Positions 27,163 to 35,533 of a stretch of DNA of 64,000 bases are shown here, one piece after another. Under the pieces are notes generated by a model, which searched no databases, was not told the DNA's origin, and saw nothing but the letters and a program-made list of their open reading frames with translations. A program made the translations under genes and the position numbers. How positions within the stretch are numbered: position 1 is the first letter of the stretch; every line of letters begins with the position of its first letter. This DNA is from Saprospiraceae bacterium (GTDB lineage: Bacteria > Bacteroidota > Bacteroidia > Chitinophagales > Saprospiraceae), in assembly GCA_018057925.1 (NCBI GenBank), contig JAGPCT010000011.1, positions 1-64,000 of the forward strand, read 5' to 3'.

Positions 27163-27828
27163 ATGGCTTCTAGTTATCAAGAAATATTTGAATATAATGA
27201 GAAATGGATAGTAGAGAAAACCGCCACTAATCCTAATTATTTTCATAATTTATCCATCGAACAAAAACCGGACTACCTTTTTATTGGCTGCTCTGATAGT
27301 CGTGTGGATCCGGATACTTTTACCGGCTTAAAAATTGGCGACGTATTTGTTCATCGTAATGTGTCTAACATCGTCAACCCAATAGATTTGAATGTAGCCT
27401 CCGTCATTCAGTATGCTATTATTAACTTAAAAGTAAAACATATCATAGTCTGCGGACATTATGGTTGTGGCGGCATCAAAGCAGCAATGGAGGAAGAGGG
27501 TATTGGCAAGAACAGCCCCTGGTTGCAAATTATTAAAGATATTCATCGTATTCACAAAGCGGAATTAGAAAGAATTAAAGATGATGTCAAGCGTTACGAC
27601 AGGCTGGTAGAATTAAATGTAATTGAACAAGCTGAAAATGTGCTGGAGATGGATTGTGTTCAAGCTTTAAAAGGAACAACGGAATATCCGCAAATCCATG
27701 GCTGGGTGTTTGATATGCGTAACGGGAAAATAGTAGATTTAGACATTAATAATACCGCCGAAAATAAGCACAATACCGAAAACCCTTCTTTTTTCACCCG
27801 AGCAAAATCATTTTTTAGAATAAATTAA
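27163..27828 (+). CDS. Beta-class carbonic anhydrase
   Basis: A 221-residue cytoplasmic enzyme converting CO2 and bicarbonate. The zinc ligands C43, H99 and C102 and the catalytic dyad D45/R47 are all present (C43-SDSR, HRNVSN at 64-69, CGHYGCGG at 97-104). The length fits the Bacteroidota/enterobacterial Can-type clade. The C-terminal 20 residues are a basic, Phe-rich extension. It ends the pirin operon and is followed almost at once by a repeat element. Confidence 0.95.
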   Translation: MASSYQEIFEYNEKWIVEKTATNPNYFHNLSIEQKPDYLFIGCSDSRVDPDTFTGLKIGDVFVHRNVSNIVNPIDLNVASVIQYAIINLKVKHIIVCGHYGCGGIKAAMEEEGIGKNSPWLQIIKDIHRIHKAELERIKDDVKRYDRLVELNVIEQAENVLEMDCVQALKGTTEYPQIHGWVFDMRNGKIVDLDINNTAENKHNTENPSFFTRAKSFFRIN

Positions 27829-27831
27829 TAC

Positions 27832-27983
27832 TTAACCAGAACTCACCAATCGAGGTATTCCAAAGCCGTATAGTGCTGATTATGAGGGACGTTACGATGT
27901 ACGAATCTTTTCAATAGTTTCTATATCATTGATTACAACTCCTTTTTCGACTAAGCACTTTCTAATACAATATTTCGGGTTGA
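27832..27983 (-). repeat. Degenerate long copy of the dispersed repeat
   Basis: It begins TTAACCAGAACTC four bases after the carbonic anhydrase stop and continues with CGTATAGTGCTGATTATGAGGG, GATGTACGAATC, ATTGATTACAACTC and a terminal TTTCGGGTTGAA. The order of blocks is that of the 33084 and 45016 copies read on the opposite strand. The 27829-28203 gap holds only this element and the one at 28010. Confidence 0.65.
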
Positions 27984-28009
27984 ATTATATGACAATATTT
28001 GTAAAATAC

Positions 28010-28166
28010 TGTAACTATTCACTTAGACCTCTTCGAATCTGTGAATTATGTAGATTCTATAAAAATGTCAACCCTTTGGGTTTATATCGATAAAAAATGG
28101 GGTTGGATACAGTCCGGCAAAAAAGGTATGAATGATTTATATAAACAATATAACTGAATAGTTACA
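28010..28166. repeat. Inverted-repeat element with 12 bp ends
   Basis: TGTAACTATTCA (28010-28021) is exactly inverted as TGAATAGTTACA (28155-28166), and the match extends inward by about four bases with one mismatch. The 157 bp between the outer ends has no reading frame, so it resembles a miniature inverted-repeat element. Only one copy is seen here. Confidence 0.5.
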
Positions 28167-28203
28167 AAATACTCATTCATGATGCTCTTAATCCACACAA
28201 CCC

Positions 28204-30210
28204 TTAGTTTTTAGGTTGCTCACCTTGCTCTTTCATCTTTCCGTTCTTAAAGCGCTCACTCGCCGTCTGGTAATAAGATATAGTCTGGTCGGTTAATTTT
28301 TTATCCTTATTTGAAGAGACATTCATTGTTCCCTTCCGGTCGATTACATCAAATTGAACGACTCTCTTGCGGTCATCAATTTGTGTAAAAACCTTCCCTT
28401 TCAACATACCTAATGTTCGATAATTGCCTATAAAGGCGCGTTCATCACCTTCTTTAGTCTGATTAATATCCTTACCATATAGCTCCGTATCATAATTCCA
28501 GTTAAGATATCCAAACAAAGTAGGCAACAGATCAATTTGCGAGGTAAGCCGATCAATGGTTTGATGGGGCTGCTTCAAATTGTAAAATATTGCCGGGATA
28601 TGGTGTTTGTCAATGTTGATTTCCCACTTTCCGGCACTACTGGCACAATGGTCTGCCACTACAACAAAAATCGTATTATTAAACCAGGGCTTGGTGCGTG
28701 CCTGTTGAATAAGTTGACCAAGTGCATAATCCGTATATTTCACAGCAGAGTTACGCTCTCCCTGCGGCAAGTAAATCGTTCCTTCCGGGAAGGTATAGGG
28801 TTTGTGGTTGGAAGTTGTCATGATAAACTGGAAAAAAGGGCGATTGGCTTTGTAACTGATGTCTCCATACTTCAGTGCTTGAAGATAGATATCTTCGTCG
28901 CATACACCCCATGCATTTTCAAAGTGTATGTCGTTTTCCGCTATATTGAATCGCTGTGTTTCGATATTGTCAGAAAGCGGATTGCCCCGGTTTCTGTCCA
29001 CTATCGTGAATCCTTGACCGCCAAAAAAATTATTCATATTGTCGAAATATCCATCTCCTCCATATATAAAATAAGGCTGATAGTTTCTTTGTTTTAATAT
29101 TGTAGCGATAGAAAATAGTTTTTGATTGTTTGGCCGGCGGACAATGCTATTGCCCGGAGTAGGCGGGACACAAAGCGTTAATGCCTCCATTCCTCGGACT
29201 GTCCGCGTGCCGGTAGCATACAGATTGGTGAAGAAAATGCTTTGCTTAGCAAGAGAATCATAGTTGGGGGTTAAGTTGGCCGAATTGCCAAACGAGCCTA
29301 AGAACTCGGCACTCAGACTTTCTATAACAACCATCACAATATTGGGTCTTAGCTCTTCACTACCGACCGTCTTACGGATGATATCTTCTTCTCCGGAACG
29401 AATATATTGTTGATTATCTTGTAACAAATCTTTCTTCAGAACGCTGTAAGCTTCTGATTTGGACAACTTGGGATAAAAAGCGTCGTAGTCCAGCTCGTTG
29501 GATCGAAATGCCGCAAAAAACGAAAAAACGCCATTTTTTGACACCTCATTCATAACAGCATTTTCTGAAAATTCTGCTTGCTTATTGTTTAAATAAAATA
29601 AGAATATCGGCGTGATTACAATGGGTATAATACCCGTCGTCAACCTTTTAACAAAGGAATCGTGCTCGGAGAAGGTCTGTTTGAGAGAACCTGTTTTTTT
29701 AAGCATAAAAAAGGTCAACACTATTAGCATCACCAAAAATGCGATTATCAGTGGCAGTGGATAGGATTGGTTGATGTTGGCTACAACCTCATACGTGTAA
29801 ATCAAATAGTCCACCGCTATAAAGTTAAATCGAATACCGAACTCTTCCCAGAACGGGATTTCCGCAATAAGGCTAAAATATATAATAAACAAAATCAATG
29901 AAAAATAGGAATAGGTTATGACTTTGTCCACCACAGATCCAATCCATTTCTTTGGAAAAAAGAGAAGATATAAAAAGTATATAAATAAAAAGGACAACCC
30001 GACAGTAAAATCAAAGACAAAGCCGGTGGCAAAAGCTCTTATCAAATTGAGTACCGACAACTGAGCATCATTGGCTGACCAAACGATAAAAGTTAACCGA
30101 ATTACAAAGCACAAAGCCATATATATCCAGAGCAGCATCCAGGCTGAAGCATATCTGCTATTTTGTACGATGGACCAAGCTTTACTTAAAAATGATTTTC
30201 TGTCCGCCAT
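28204..30210 (-). CDS. LTA synthase family phosphotransferase/sulfatase
   Basis: A 668-residue inner-membrane protein with five N-terminal helices (to about residue 210) and a periplasmic alkaline-phosphatase-fold domain (about 285-600). The probable nucleophile threonine is in the NLYATGTRTVRG segment (about 327-335); SNHKPY, ADHCASS and a DKHHIP metal-site segment agree with the LtaS/MdoB/OpgB group. Bacteroidota lack lipoteichoic acid, so the enzyme probably transfers phosphoglycerol or phosphoethanolamine onto a glycan or lipid, or is a hydrolase of that fold. A minus-strand TATTTTTG -7 element is at 30233-30240. Confidence 0.88.
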   Translation of the reverse strand: MADRKSFLSKAWSIVQNSRYASAWMLLWIYMALCFVIRLTFIVWSANDAQLSVLNLIRAFATGFVFDFTVGLSFLFIYFLYLLFFPKKWIGSVVDKVITYSYFSLILFIIYFSLIAEIPFWEEFGIRFNFIAVDYLIYTYEVVANINQSYPLPLIIAFLVMLIVLTFFMLKKTGSLKQTFSEHDSFVKRLTTGIIPIVITPIFLFYLNNKQAEFSENAVMNEVSKNGVFSFFAAFRSNELDYDAFYPKLSKSEAYSVLKKDLLQDNQQYIRSGEEDIIRKTVGSEELRPNIVMVVIESLSAEFLGSFGNSANLTPNYDSLAKQSIFFTNLYATGTRTVRGMEALTLCVPPTPGNSIVRRPNNQKLFSIATILKQRNYQPYFIYGGDGYFDNMNNFFGGQGFTIVDRNRGNPLSDNIETQRFNIAENDIHFENAWGVCDEDIYLQALKYGDISYKANRPFFQFIMTTSNHKPYTFPEGTIYLPQGERNSAVKYTDYALGQLIQQARTKPWFNNTIFVVVADHCASSAGKWEINIDKHHIPAIFYNLKQPHQTIDRLTSQIDLLPTLFGYLNWNYDTELYGKDINQTKEGDERAFIGNYRTLGMLKGKVFTQIDDRKRVVQFDVIDRKGTMNVSSNKDKKLTDQTISYYQTASERFKNGKMKEQGEQPKN

Positions 30211-30350
30211 GTAATTCGCATTTTGTTTGTGGCAAAAATATTATAGAATCTGCGACTTTTCTAATTTGTTTTCAATATTTGTAAAAAAGCACCTTCGGGT
30301 GTAACATCGTATTTCATTGAAAATATAATCCATTGTCCTAAAGAATTAAT

Positions 30351-30379
30351 TTGAATTGCCTTTAGAATTCCTATCTTTG
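30351..30379 (+). promoter_or_regulatory. Bacteroidota sigma-A promoter of the arginine-deiminase-like gene
   Basis: TTG (30351-30353), an 18-base spacer and TATCTTTG (30372-30379) match the Bacteroidota consensus. The expected start of transcription near 30385 excludes the in-frame ATG at 30356 as translation start. Confidence 0.7.
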
Positions 30380-30451
30380 TATCCGGATTTACAATCACCC
30401 GGTCATTATGCTGAAAAGAAAATGACCTTTTTACTAAGTTCAATCATTTTT

Positions 30452-31720
30452 ATGAGTTTATCAAAGATTTTTTGTGCTTCCGAAATCGGAAAATTGAAAA
30501 AAGTAATCGTCCACCGACCTGATAACGGAATCAGTCGAATCAGTCCAAAAGATGCAGCGGAATTGTTATTCGACGATATAGTTTATCTGCCTCAGATGCA
30601 GAAAGAACACGATGTGTTTACGGATGTTCTCAAGGCTTTTATGGGAGAAGAAAACGTTTTATTTGTTACTGATTTGTTAGAGCAGGCGCTGTCTGCCGAC
30701 GAGATAAAAAAAGCCGAATTAATACGGATGATTGTGGATTATGAGGAGCTTCCACAGTCTTTTGGCAATATTTTTACCCAACTTGATAACTCTAAGTTGG
30801 CTGAGGTGCTCATTACCGGTTATTTAGAAGAAGATGATCACTATTTTTTTGACCCAATTCCCAATTTTATCTTTACACGAGATATTGCCATCACGGTAAA
30901 AGATCACGTTATCATCGCAAAGGCAGCAAAGGAAGCGCGTTATAGAGAGAATTTATTGGCGAGGTTTATATTTTGGGCACATCCACTTTTTCAAGAGCTT
31001 CAGGATGAAGGCCGGGTAATAAATCTCAACTGGTTAGAAAGTTTCCCACCTTCAAAAAAAGGCGAATGGGTCAACTTGGAAGGTGGCGACACCATGATTT
31101 TTGAAAACGATTTTTTACTCATCGGACATAGTGAGCGCACTACACAGCATGCCATAAAATCTCTCGCTAAGGTTGTCCTTGAGAAAGGGTTGGTAAAGAA
31201 TGTCGTTCAGGTCAACATCCCTTACGATCGAGCATGCATGCACATAGACACCGTTTTTACAAGGATTAATCACGACCATGTCGTAGCCTATAAGCCGCTT
31301 ATTTATGACGGTATTTCATCCAATGTAGAAGTTTATTCCTTAGAGGGAGAGCCGCGTATATACCCGTCATTGAAAGATTTTATCTTAGCTGAAGTCAATC
31401 CTAATATGAAGTTTATCTTTTCTGGTGACGGAGAATCACCGTATCAGGAAAGGGAACAATGGACAGACGGATGCAACTTAGTAGCCATAAAACCCGGTGT
31501 AGCGCTGGGATACGATCGCAATCCGGTTACGGAGAAAGCCTTTAGAGACGCCGGGTACGACATTATACATGCATGCGATTTTTTGGAAAAGTATAGAGCC
31601 GGCAGCCTCAATCCGGACACGCTGGAAAATACGGTTATCATGCTCCCCTCCAACGAGTTGTCAAGGGCGAGAGGGGGTTCGCACTGTATGACTTGCCCTA
31701 TCGAAAGAGAAAGTCTGTAA
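30452..31720 (+). CDS. Arginine deiminase-type amidinohydrolase
   Basis: A 422-residue enzyme from ATG 30452 (MSLSKIFCASEIG), or 432 residues from ATG 30422, which has a purine-rich AAAAGAAA before it. Family landmarks are FTRDIAI, the NLEGGD substrate loop, MHIDTVFT with the catalytic histidine, and the terminal GGSHCMTCP with catalytic C412 ten residues before the end, as in ArcA. Arginine deiminase hydrolyses arginine to citrulline and ammonia. No ornithine carbamoyltransferase, carbamate kinase or arginine/ornithine antiporter gene is adjacent, so it is not a classic ADI fermentation operon. The thioesterase gene follows after 15 bp. Confidence 0.85.
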   Translation: MSLSKIFCASEIGKLKKVIVHRPDNGISRISPKDAAELLFDDIVYLPQMQKEHDVFTDVLKAFMGEENVLFVTDLLEQALSADEIKKAELIRMIVDYEELPQSFGNIFTQLDNSKLAEVLITGYLEEDDHYFFDPIPNFIFTRDIAITVKDHVIIAKAAKEARYRENLLARFIFWAHPLFQELQDEGRVINLNWLESFPPSKKGEWVNLEGGDTMIFENDFLLIGHSERTTQHAIKSLAKVVLEKGLVKNVVQVNIPYDRACMHIDTVFTRINHDHVVAYKPLIYDGISSNVEVYSLEGEPRIYPSLKDFILAEVNPNMKFIFSGDGESPYQEREQWTDGCNLVAIKPGVALGYDRNPVTEKAFRDAGYDIIHACDFLEKYRAGSLNPDTLENTVIMLPSNELSRARGGSHCMTCPIERESL

Positions 31721-31735
31721 TTTCAACCTCTTACC

Positions 31736-32146
31736 ATGTATCAGCATAGACATGCTATCCGTGTTAGATATGGCGAAACCGACCAGATGTCGTACGTGTA
31801 TTATGGCAATTACGCATTGTACTATGAGGTTGGACGAGTTGAGACGATGCGTTCTCTCGGCTTGAGCTATGCCTTCTTTGAAAACGAAATAGGTGTCATG
31901 ATGCCTGTTATGAAGATGGATATCGAATTTCTGAGACCAGCCTTTTATGATCAGGAACTTACGATATTGACAACAATACCTGAGCTGCCGGGTCGGGAGA
32001 TACTGTTTCAATCTGAAATATTTAATGAGAATAAAAAAATCGTCAACAAGGCTCGTGTATTGTTGTGTTTTGTTGACAAATCAACAAAAAAGAGGGTCGA
32101 TGCGCCACCCATTTTATTAGAAAAGCTTCGAGGATTTTATGTTTAG
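31736..32146 (+). CDS. Acyl-CoA thioesterase, YbgC/4HBT family
   Basis: A 136-residue hotdog-fold protein. The catalytic aspartate is D16 in GETDQMSYVYYGNY, followed by YYEVGRVE, the usual YbgC/FadM active-site signature. It hydrolyses acyl-CoA or acyl-ACP thioesters; chain preference cannot be read from sequence. It overlaps the next gene (YihY/BrkB family) by 8 bp and follows the arginine-deiminase gene by 15 bp, suggesting one transcript. It is not next to tol-pal genes, the classical YbgC setting. Confidence 0.9.
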   Translation: MYQHRHAIRVRYGETDQMSYVYYGNYALYYEVGRVETMRSLGLSYAFFENEIGVMMPVMKMDIEFLRPAFYDQELTILTTIPELPGREILFQSEIFNENKKIVNKARVLLCFVDKSTKKRVDAPPILLEKLRGFYV

Positions 32147-33104
32147 GTGGGAGCGATTAAAAGCATTCTTTGAAGAGTTTCTAAAGACTCAGACCATTTA
32201 TTATGAATTTATTGGGTGGTCAAAAAAGCGCACCTTACCCGGTCTTCGGGGTCAGAGTATCTACCGTGTGTTTACAGAGCTAACTCAACACCTCCAAAAG
32301 GCCAATATACCGCTTAAGGCAAGTGCCATTACTTTCAACTTTATGGTTGCTGCTTTCCCATTCACCATTTTTCTTCTAACCCTCCTCCCTTATTTCCACA
32401 TAGGCAATGCAATAGACTTACTTAGGAGCAGCGTGGGAAGCTTGATGCCATCTACGGTTGAGATTGCTTTGTTTAACCTCATTGAAGACACCGTAAAACC
32501 CAGAGGCGGCTTGCTATCCATAGGTTTTATTGCCGCTTTGTTTTTTGCATCCAACGGTGTCATCAACCTAATTAGCGCCTTTGACCAGTCTGAACTTGCT
32601 GTGATTCATCCGGCACATCCGATAAAAAAGCGGATCAAGGCCATCTTCCTGACCATCTTGGTCTTTCTATTGTTAGTGACTACTGTTATAACATTTGTTC
32701 TCGCCAATCAAATTCTTAGAATCATTGGTCTTTATGTATCCATAGATTACATTACCAAAGGGTTGATACTTGCTGCCCGTTGGATACCCGTCTTTTTCCT
32801 GATGTATGCCTTACTCACGCTGATATATAGAGTCGGCCCATCGATTAAAAAGAAAATCCCGTTTTTTTCCTTTGGAACATTCCTGACAACACTCTTGTGT
32901 ATTGGCGTCTCCCTGTTAATCAGCTACTTTGTCAACAATTTTTCCAATTACAACAAGATTTACGGCTCCCTTGGAGCAATAGTAGCCTTGATGTTGTGGC
33001 TACAGACCAATATGTTTCTAATCTTCTTCGGATACGAATTAAACCTAATCGTCAATCGCTTTCCTCGGAAAAAACCATCTCGATTAACCCAATTTCCGCA
33101 TTAA
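32139..33104 (+). CDS. YihY/BrkB family inner-membrane protein
   Basis: A 321-residue protein with about six membrane helices (from about residue 65) and conserved family features: KASAITFNFMVAAFPF, a G/A-rich helix FIAALFFASNGVINLI, and 'YGSLGAIVALMLWLQ.NMFLIFFGYELN' near the C-terminus. The function of this family is unsettled; the old RNase BN annotation is wrong. The final six residues (LTQFPH) and the stop codon are encoded by the left end of a dispersed repeat, so the original C-terminus has been replaced or shortened. Confidence 0.88.
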   Translation: MFRWERLKAFFEEFLKTQTIYYEFIGWSKKRTLPGLRGQSIYRVFTELTQHLQKANIPLKASAITFNFMVAAFPFTIFLLTLLPYFHIGNAIDLLRSSVGSLMPSTVEIALFNLIEDTVKPRGGLLSIGFIAALFFASNGVINLISAFDQSELAVIHPAHPIKKRIKAIFLTILVFLLLVTTVITFVLANQILRIIGLYVSIDYITKGLILAARWIPVFFLMYALLTLIYRVGPSIKKKIPFFSFGTFLTTLLCIGVSLLISYFVNNFSNYNKIYGSLGAIVALMLWLQTNMFLIFFGYELNLIVNRFPRKKPSRLTQFPH

Positions 33105-33230
33105 CCAAATGCGGAATCGATTTACGACTCGTAATCAATGGTTTACAGAAACGATTCGTACATCGGGATTAACCCTCATAATCAGCACTATACGGTTTTT
33201 CAAAACCTTTACTGCTGTATTCAGGTTTAA
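33084..33230 (+). repeat. Dispersed intergenic repeat, full-length long form
   Basis: It begins TTAACCCAATTTCCGC and ends GCTGTATTCAGGTTTAA. An internal terminal palindrome CCGCATTAACCAAATGCGG is followed by blocks shared almost base for base with 45016-45165. The two ends are imperfect inverted repeats and both contain TTAA. It fills the whole space between two convergent genes and contains both of their stop codons. Confidence 0.85.
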
Positions 33231-35011
33231 CCTAATGGTTCACACTTGGCTTTGAGCCAGATGCGGGCATTGTCGTCCAATCCGGGAGCCAATTCATCAT
33301 ATACCCTTTGGTGGTAGCTGTTTAACCAATTGATTTCGTCAGGGAGCATGATACTGCTGTCTATCATAGTCTTGTCAATTGGGAAAACCGTTACTGTATC
33401 GAAATACAGGAAGTCTGGATTGTCCTTCGTTTCGTGACAAATAACTAAGTTTTCTGTACGGATACCATGACTATCTTGCTTGTAATATCCCGGCTCATTG
33501 GAAGTTAGGCTGCCGGGAGCAATGATTGTTATACCTCTTTCACCAAGACCATTGGTAATGCCTTGAGGTGGCTCGTGAACATTGAGAAAGAAGCCCACAC
33601 CATGACCGGTTCCGTGACTGTAAGTAATTTTTTTCTGCCATAAGAATTGTCTGGCAAGAGTGTCTAATTGTATGCCTCGAGTGCCTTTCGGAAAGATGGC
33701 TGCTGCTACTGCAATATGGCCTTTTAATACCCGTGTATAATGATCCTTTATCTCATCCGATACTTCACTTAATGCAATAGTCCGTGTGATGTCGGTCGTA
33801 CCATCCGTATATTGCCCTCCGGAATCAACCAATAAAACGCCTTCCGGATGTACCGGCACGGAGGTTTCTTTTTCCGGCTTATAGTGGATGATAGCGCCAT
33901 TGCCGCGATATCCGATAATAGCATCAAAGCTCTCACCATAATAGCCTTCTTGTTGACTTCTAAATACAATAAGTTGACGAGACAATTCATATTCTGTAGG
34001 AGTCTTTCCTTGTTTTAAGGCATCCTCAAGCCACATGAAAAAATGGGTCAAAGCTCTGCCATCTTTTATCATCGCATTTTTGATGTGTCCTTGCTCCACC
34101 TTATTTTTAATGGATTTGGCTAGCATGATAGGGCTGTCTTTCTGGATAATATCTCGACATTTGATTTGCTGATACAGACCATAGGATATGGAAGCCGGGC
34201 TGATGAGTATAGAGCTTTCAGCATTTATCTCAGCAACATAATGGTGAATGGCCTCATAATCTTTGATAAAGATATTGTCAGAATGCAATTTATCGGATAG
34301 TGATGCATCGACTTTGTTTTTATCAATAAATAAATATACTTTTTCCGGGCTAAATAAAACGTATGAAATAAACACCGGATTACACTCGATGTCTCTTCCT
34401 CGAAGATTAAGTAACCAAGCAATATCATCAAGTGCTGTCACCAAATAATATTCCGCCTTGTGTTTTCTCATTTCATCCCTCATTCTGGCTATTTTCTCCG
34501 CTCTGGATGCCCCTGCAAATGTGACATCCAGTTCAAACACACTCGCTTCAGATAATGCAGGCCGGTCTTGCCAGATGGTATCAAAAGGTTCAAAGTCTGT
34601 TTTCACCGAGATTCCCGCCTCGTCAAATGTTACTTGTAACATATTAACCAGTCCCAATGGCATGACATGAGCATCAAAGCCCACTACCTTATGAGAACCA
34701 AGGTGCTCAACCAACCAATCTGCATACTCAGGCGATCCTTGTACATTAAGCTTGTGCAGCTGAAACTCACTATTTGCCATCTGCATTTCAGCCTGTAGAA
34801 AATATCGGGAATCTGTCCACACTCCGGCATGGTTCATGGTGATAACCGCGGTGCCGGCCGAACCCGTAAATCCAGAAATCCAGGATCTTGATTTGTAATA
34901 TTCCGGTAAGTATTCATTCTGGTGAGGATCTCCGGTAGGTACAATCATGGCATCTACATTTTGACGCAACATTTCTGCTCGCAGAAGTTTAATTTTATCA
35001 TTCGTATCCAT
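33227..35011 (-). CDS. Xaa-Pro aminopeptidase (aminopeptidase P), M24 family
   Basis: A 594-residue cytoplasmic three-domain enzyme of the eukaryote-like APP1 type: two creatinase-like N-terminal domains (about 1-310) and a pita-bread metallopeptidase domain. Metal ligands are visible in LLVDSGGQYTDGTTDITR (two aspartates, about 395-410), SHGTGHGVG (histidine, about 465-470) and the NEPGYY and GIRTENL glutamates. It removes an N-terminal residue when proline is second. The stop codon TAA lies inside the right end of the 33084 repeat. It complements the secreted DPP4-like peptidase in proline-peptide use. Confidence 0.93.
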   Translation of the reverse strand: MDTNDKIKLLRAEMLRQNVDAMIVPTGDPHQNEYLPEYYKSRSWISGFTGSAGTAVITMNHAGVWTDSRYFLQAEMQMANSEFQLHKLNVQGSPEYADWLVEHLGSHKVVGFDAHVMPLGLVNMLQVTFDEAGISVKTDFEPFDTIWQDRPALSEASVFELDVTFAGASRAEKIARMRDEMRKHKAEYYLVTALDDIAWLLNLRGRDIECNPVFISYVLFSPEKVYLFIDKNKVDASLSDKLHSDNIFIKDYEAIHHYVAEINAESSILISPASISYGLYQQIKCRDIIQKDSPIMLAKSIKNKVEQGHIKNAMIKDGRALTHFFMWLEDALKQGKTPTEYELSRQLIVFRSQQEGYYGESFDAIIGYRGNGAIIHYKPEKETSVPVHPEGVLLVDSGGQYTDGTTDITRTIALSEVSDEIKDHYTRVLKGHIAVAAAIFPKGTRGIQLDTLARQFLWQKKITYSHGTGHGVGFFLNVHEPPQGITNGLGERGITIIAPGSLTSNEPGYYKQDSHGIRTENLVICHETKDNPDFLYFDTVTVFPIDKTMIDSSIMLPDEINWLNSYHQRVYDELAPGLDDNARIWLKAKCEPLG

Positions 35012-35295
35012 ATATTTAATATTTAATGGTTTTATTTTTTAAAATCAAATTTAGCCTTTTTAACCTATTCCATATCATTAAAAAAAAGATTCTTACGAAA
35101 ATACGATATTCGTCGTCTTATTTTATTCCACCAAAACTTTTCAATTTAAACCAAATTATACAGTCAAGTATTTTCAAAGCCAAAATTCTTCGAGTGCAAT
35201 TCTAATCCAACCTATTGAAATACGGTATTCGGACTAAATCAAATGTGTCACCTATTATATTATTGCTCGGTACATTTTGTTTCGTTTAAGGGTGG

Positions 35296-35461
35296 GTGTG
35301 TATAACATATTTCCCTTTCATTTTTTATTCCTCTCAAAATCTGACTCTTTAGTTGTTATTTAAACTCTTTGGAAGGAAGGACTTCATTATTTGGTTCTCC
35401 ATCTTCAGGGGAGATAGAGGGGTAAAATAATGAAGTCATTAGGGAAATTTGTTATACACAC
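35296..35461. repeat. Nested inverted-repeat element upstream of rpoN
   Basis: The outer arms GTGTGTATAACATATTTCCCT (35296-35316) and its inverse (35441-35461) differ at one position. Inner arms GACTTCATTATTT (35380-35392) and AAATAATGAAGTC (35425-35437) pair perfectly around a further small stem (TCTCC/GGAGA). It is non-coding. It lies 72 bp before the rpoN start and may be a miniature mobile element or a structured leader. The rest of the 35012-35533 gap shows no gene. Confidence 0.7.
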
Positions 35462-35480
35462 TAAGGGCGTCATTATATTA

Positions 35481-35508
35481 TTGAAATATATAATATTTAT
35501 TATCTTTA
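35481..35508 (+). promoter_or_regulatory. Putative rpoN promoter
   Basis: TTG (35481-35483), a 17-base spacer and TATCTTTA (35501-35508) resemble the Bacteroidota promoter, with one deviation in the -7 box. It lies 25 bases before the rpoN ATG and just after the nested inverted repeat. Confidence 0.45.
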
Positions 35509-35533
35509 CGCCTTGTATTAACCCGCTTATTAA

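Noticed and set aside
28537-29097. 186-residue plus-strand reading frame
   Set aside because: It is entirely antisense to the LTA-synthase-like gene and has no recognisable protein features.
30356-30451. Upstream start for the arginine-deiminase-like protein
   Set aside because: The ATG at 30356 lies between the -33 and -7 promoter elements, and the family N-terminus aligns with MSLSKIF.
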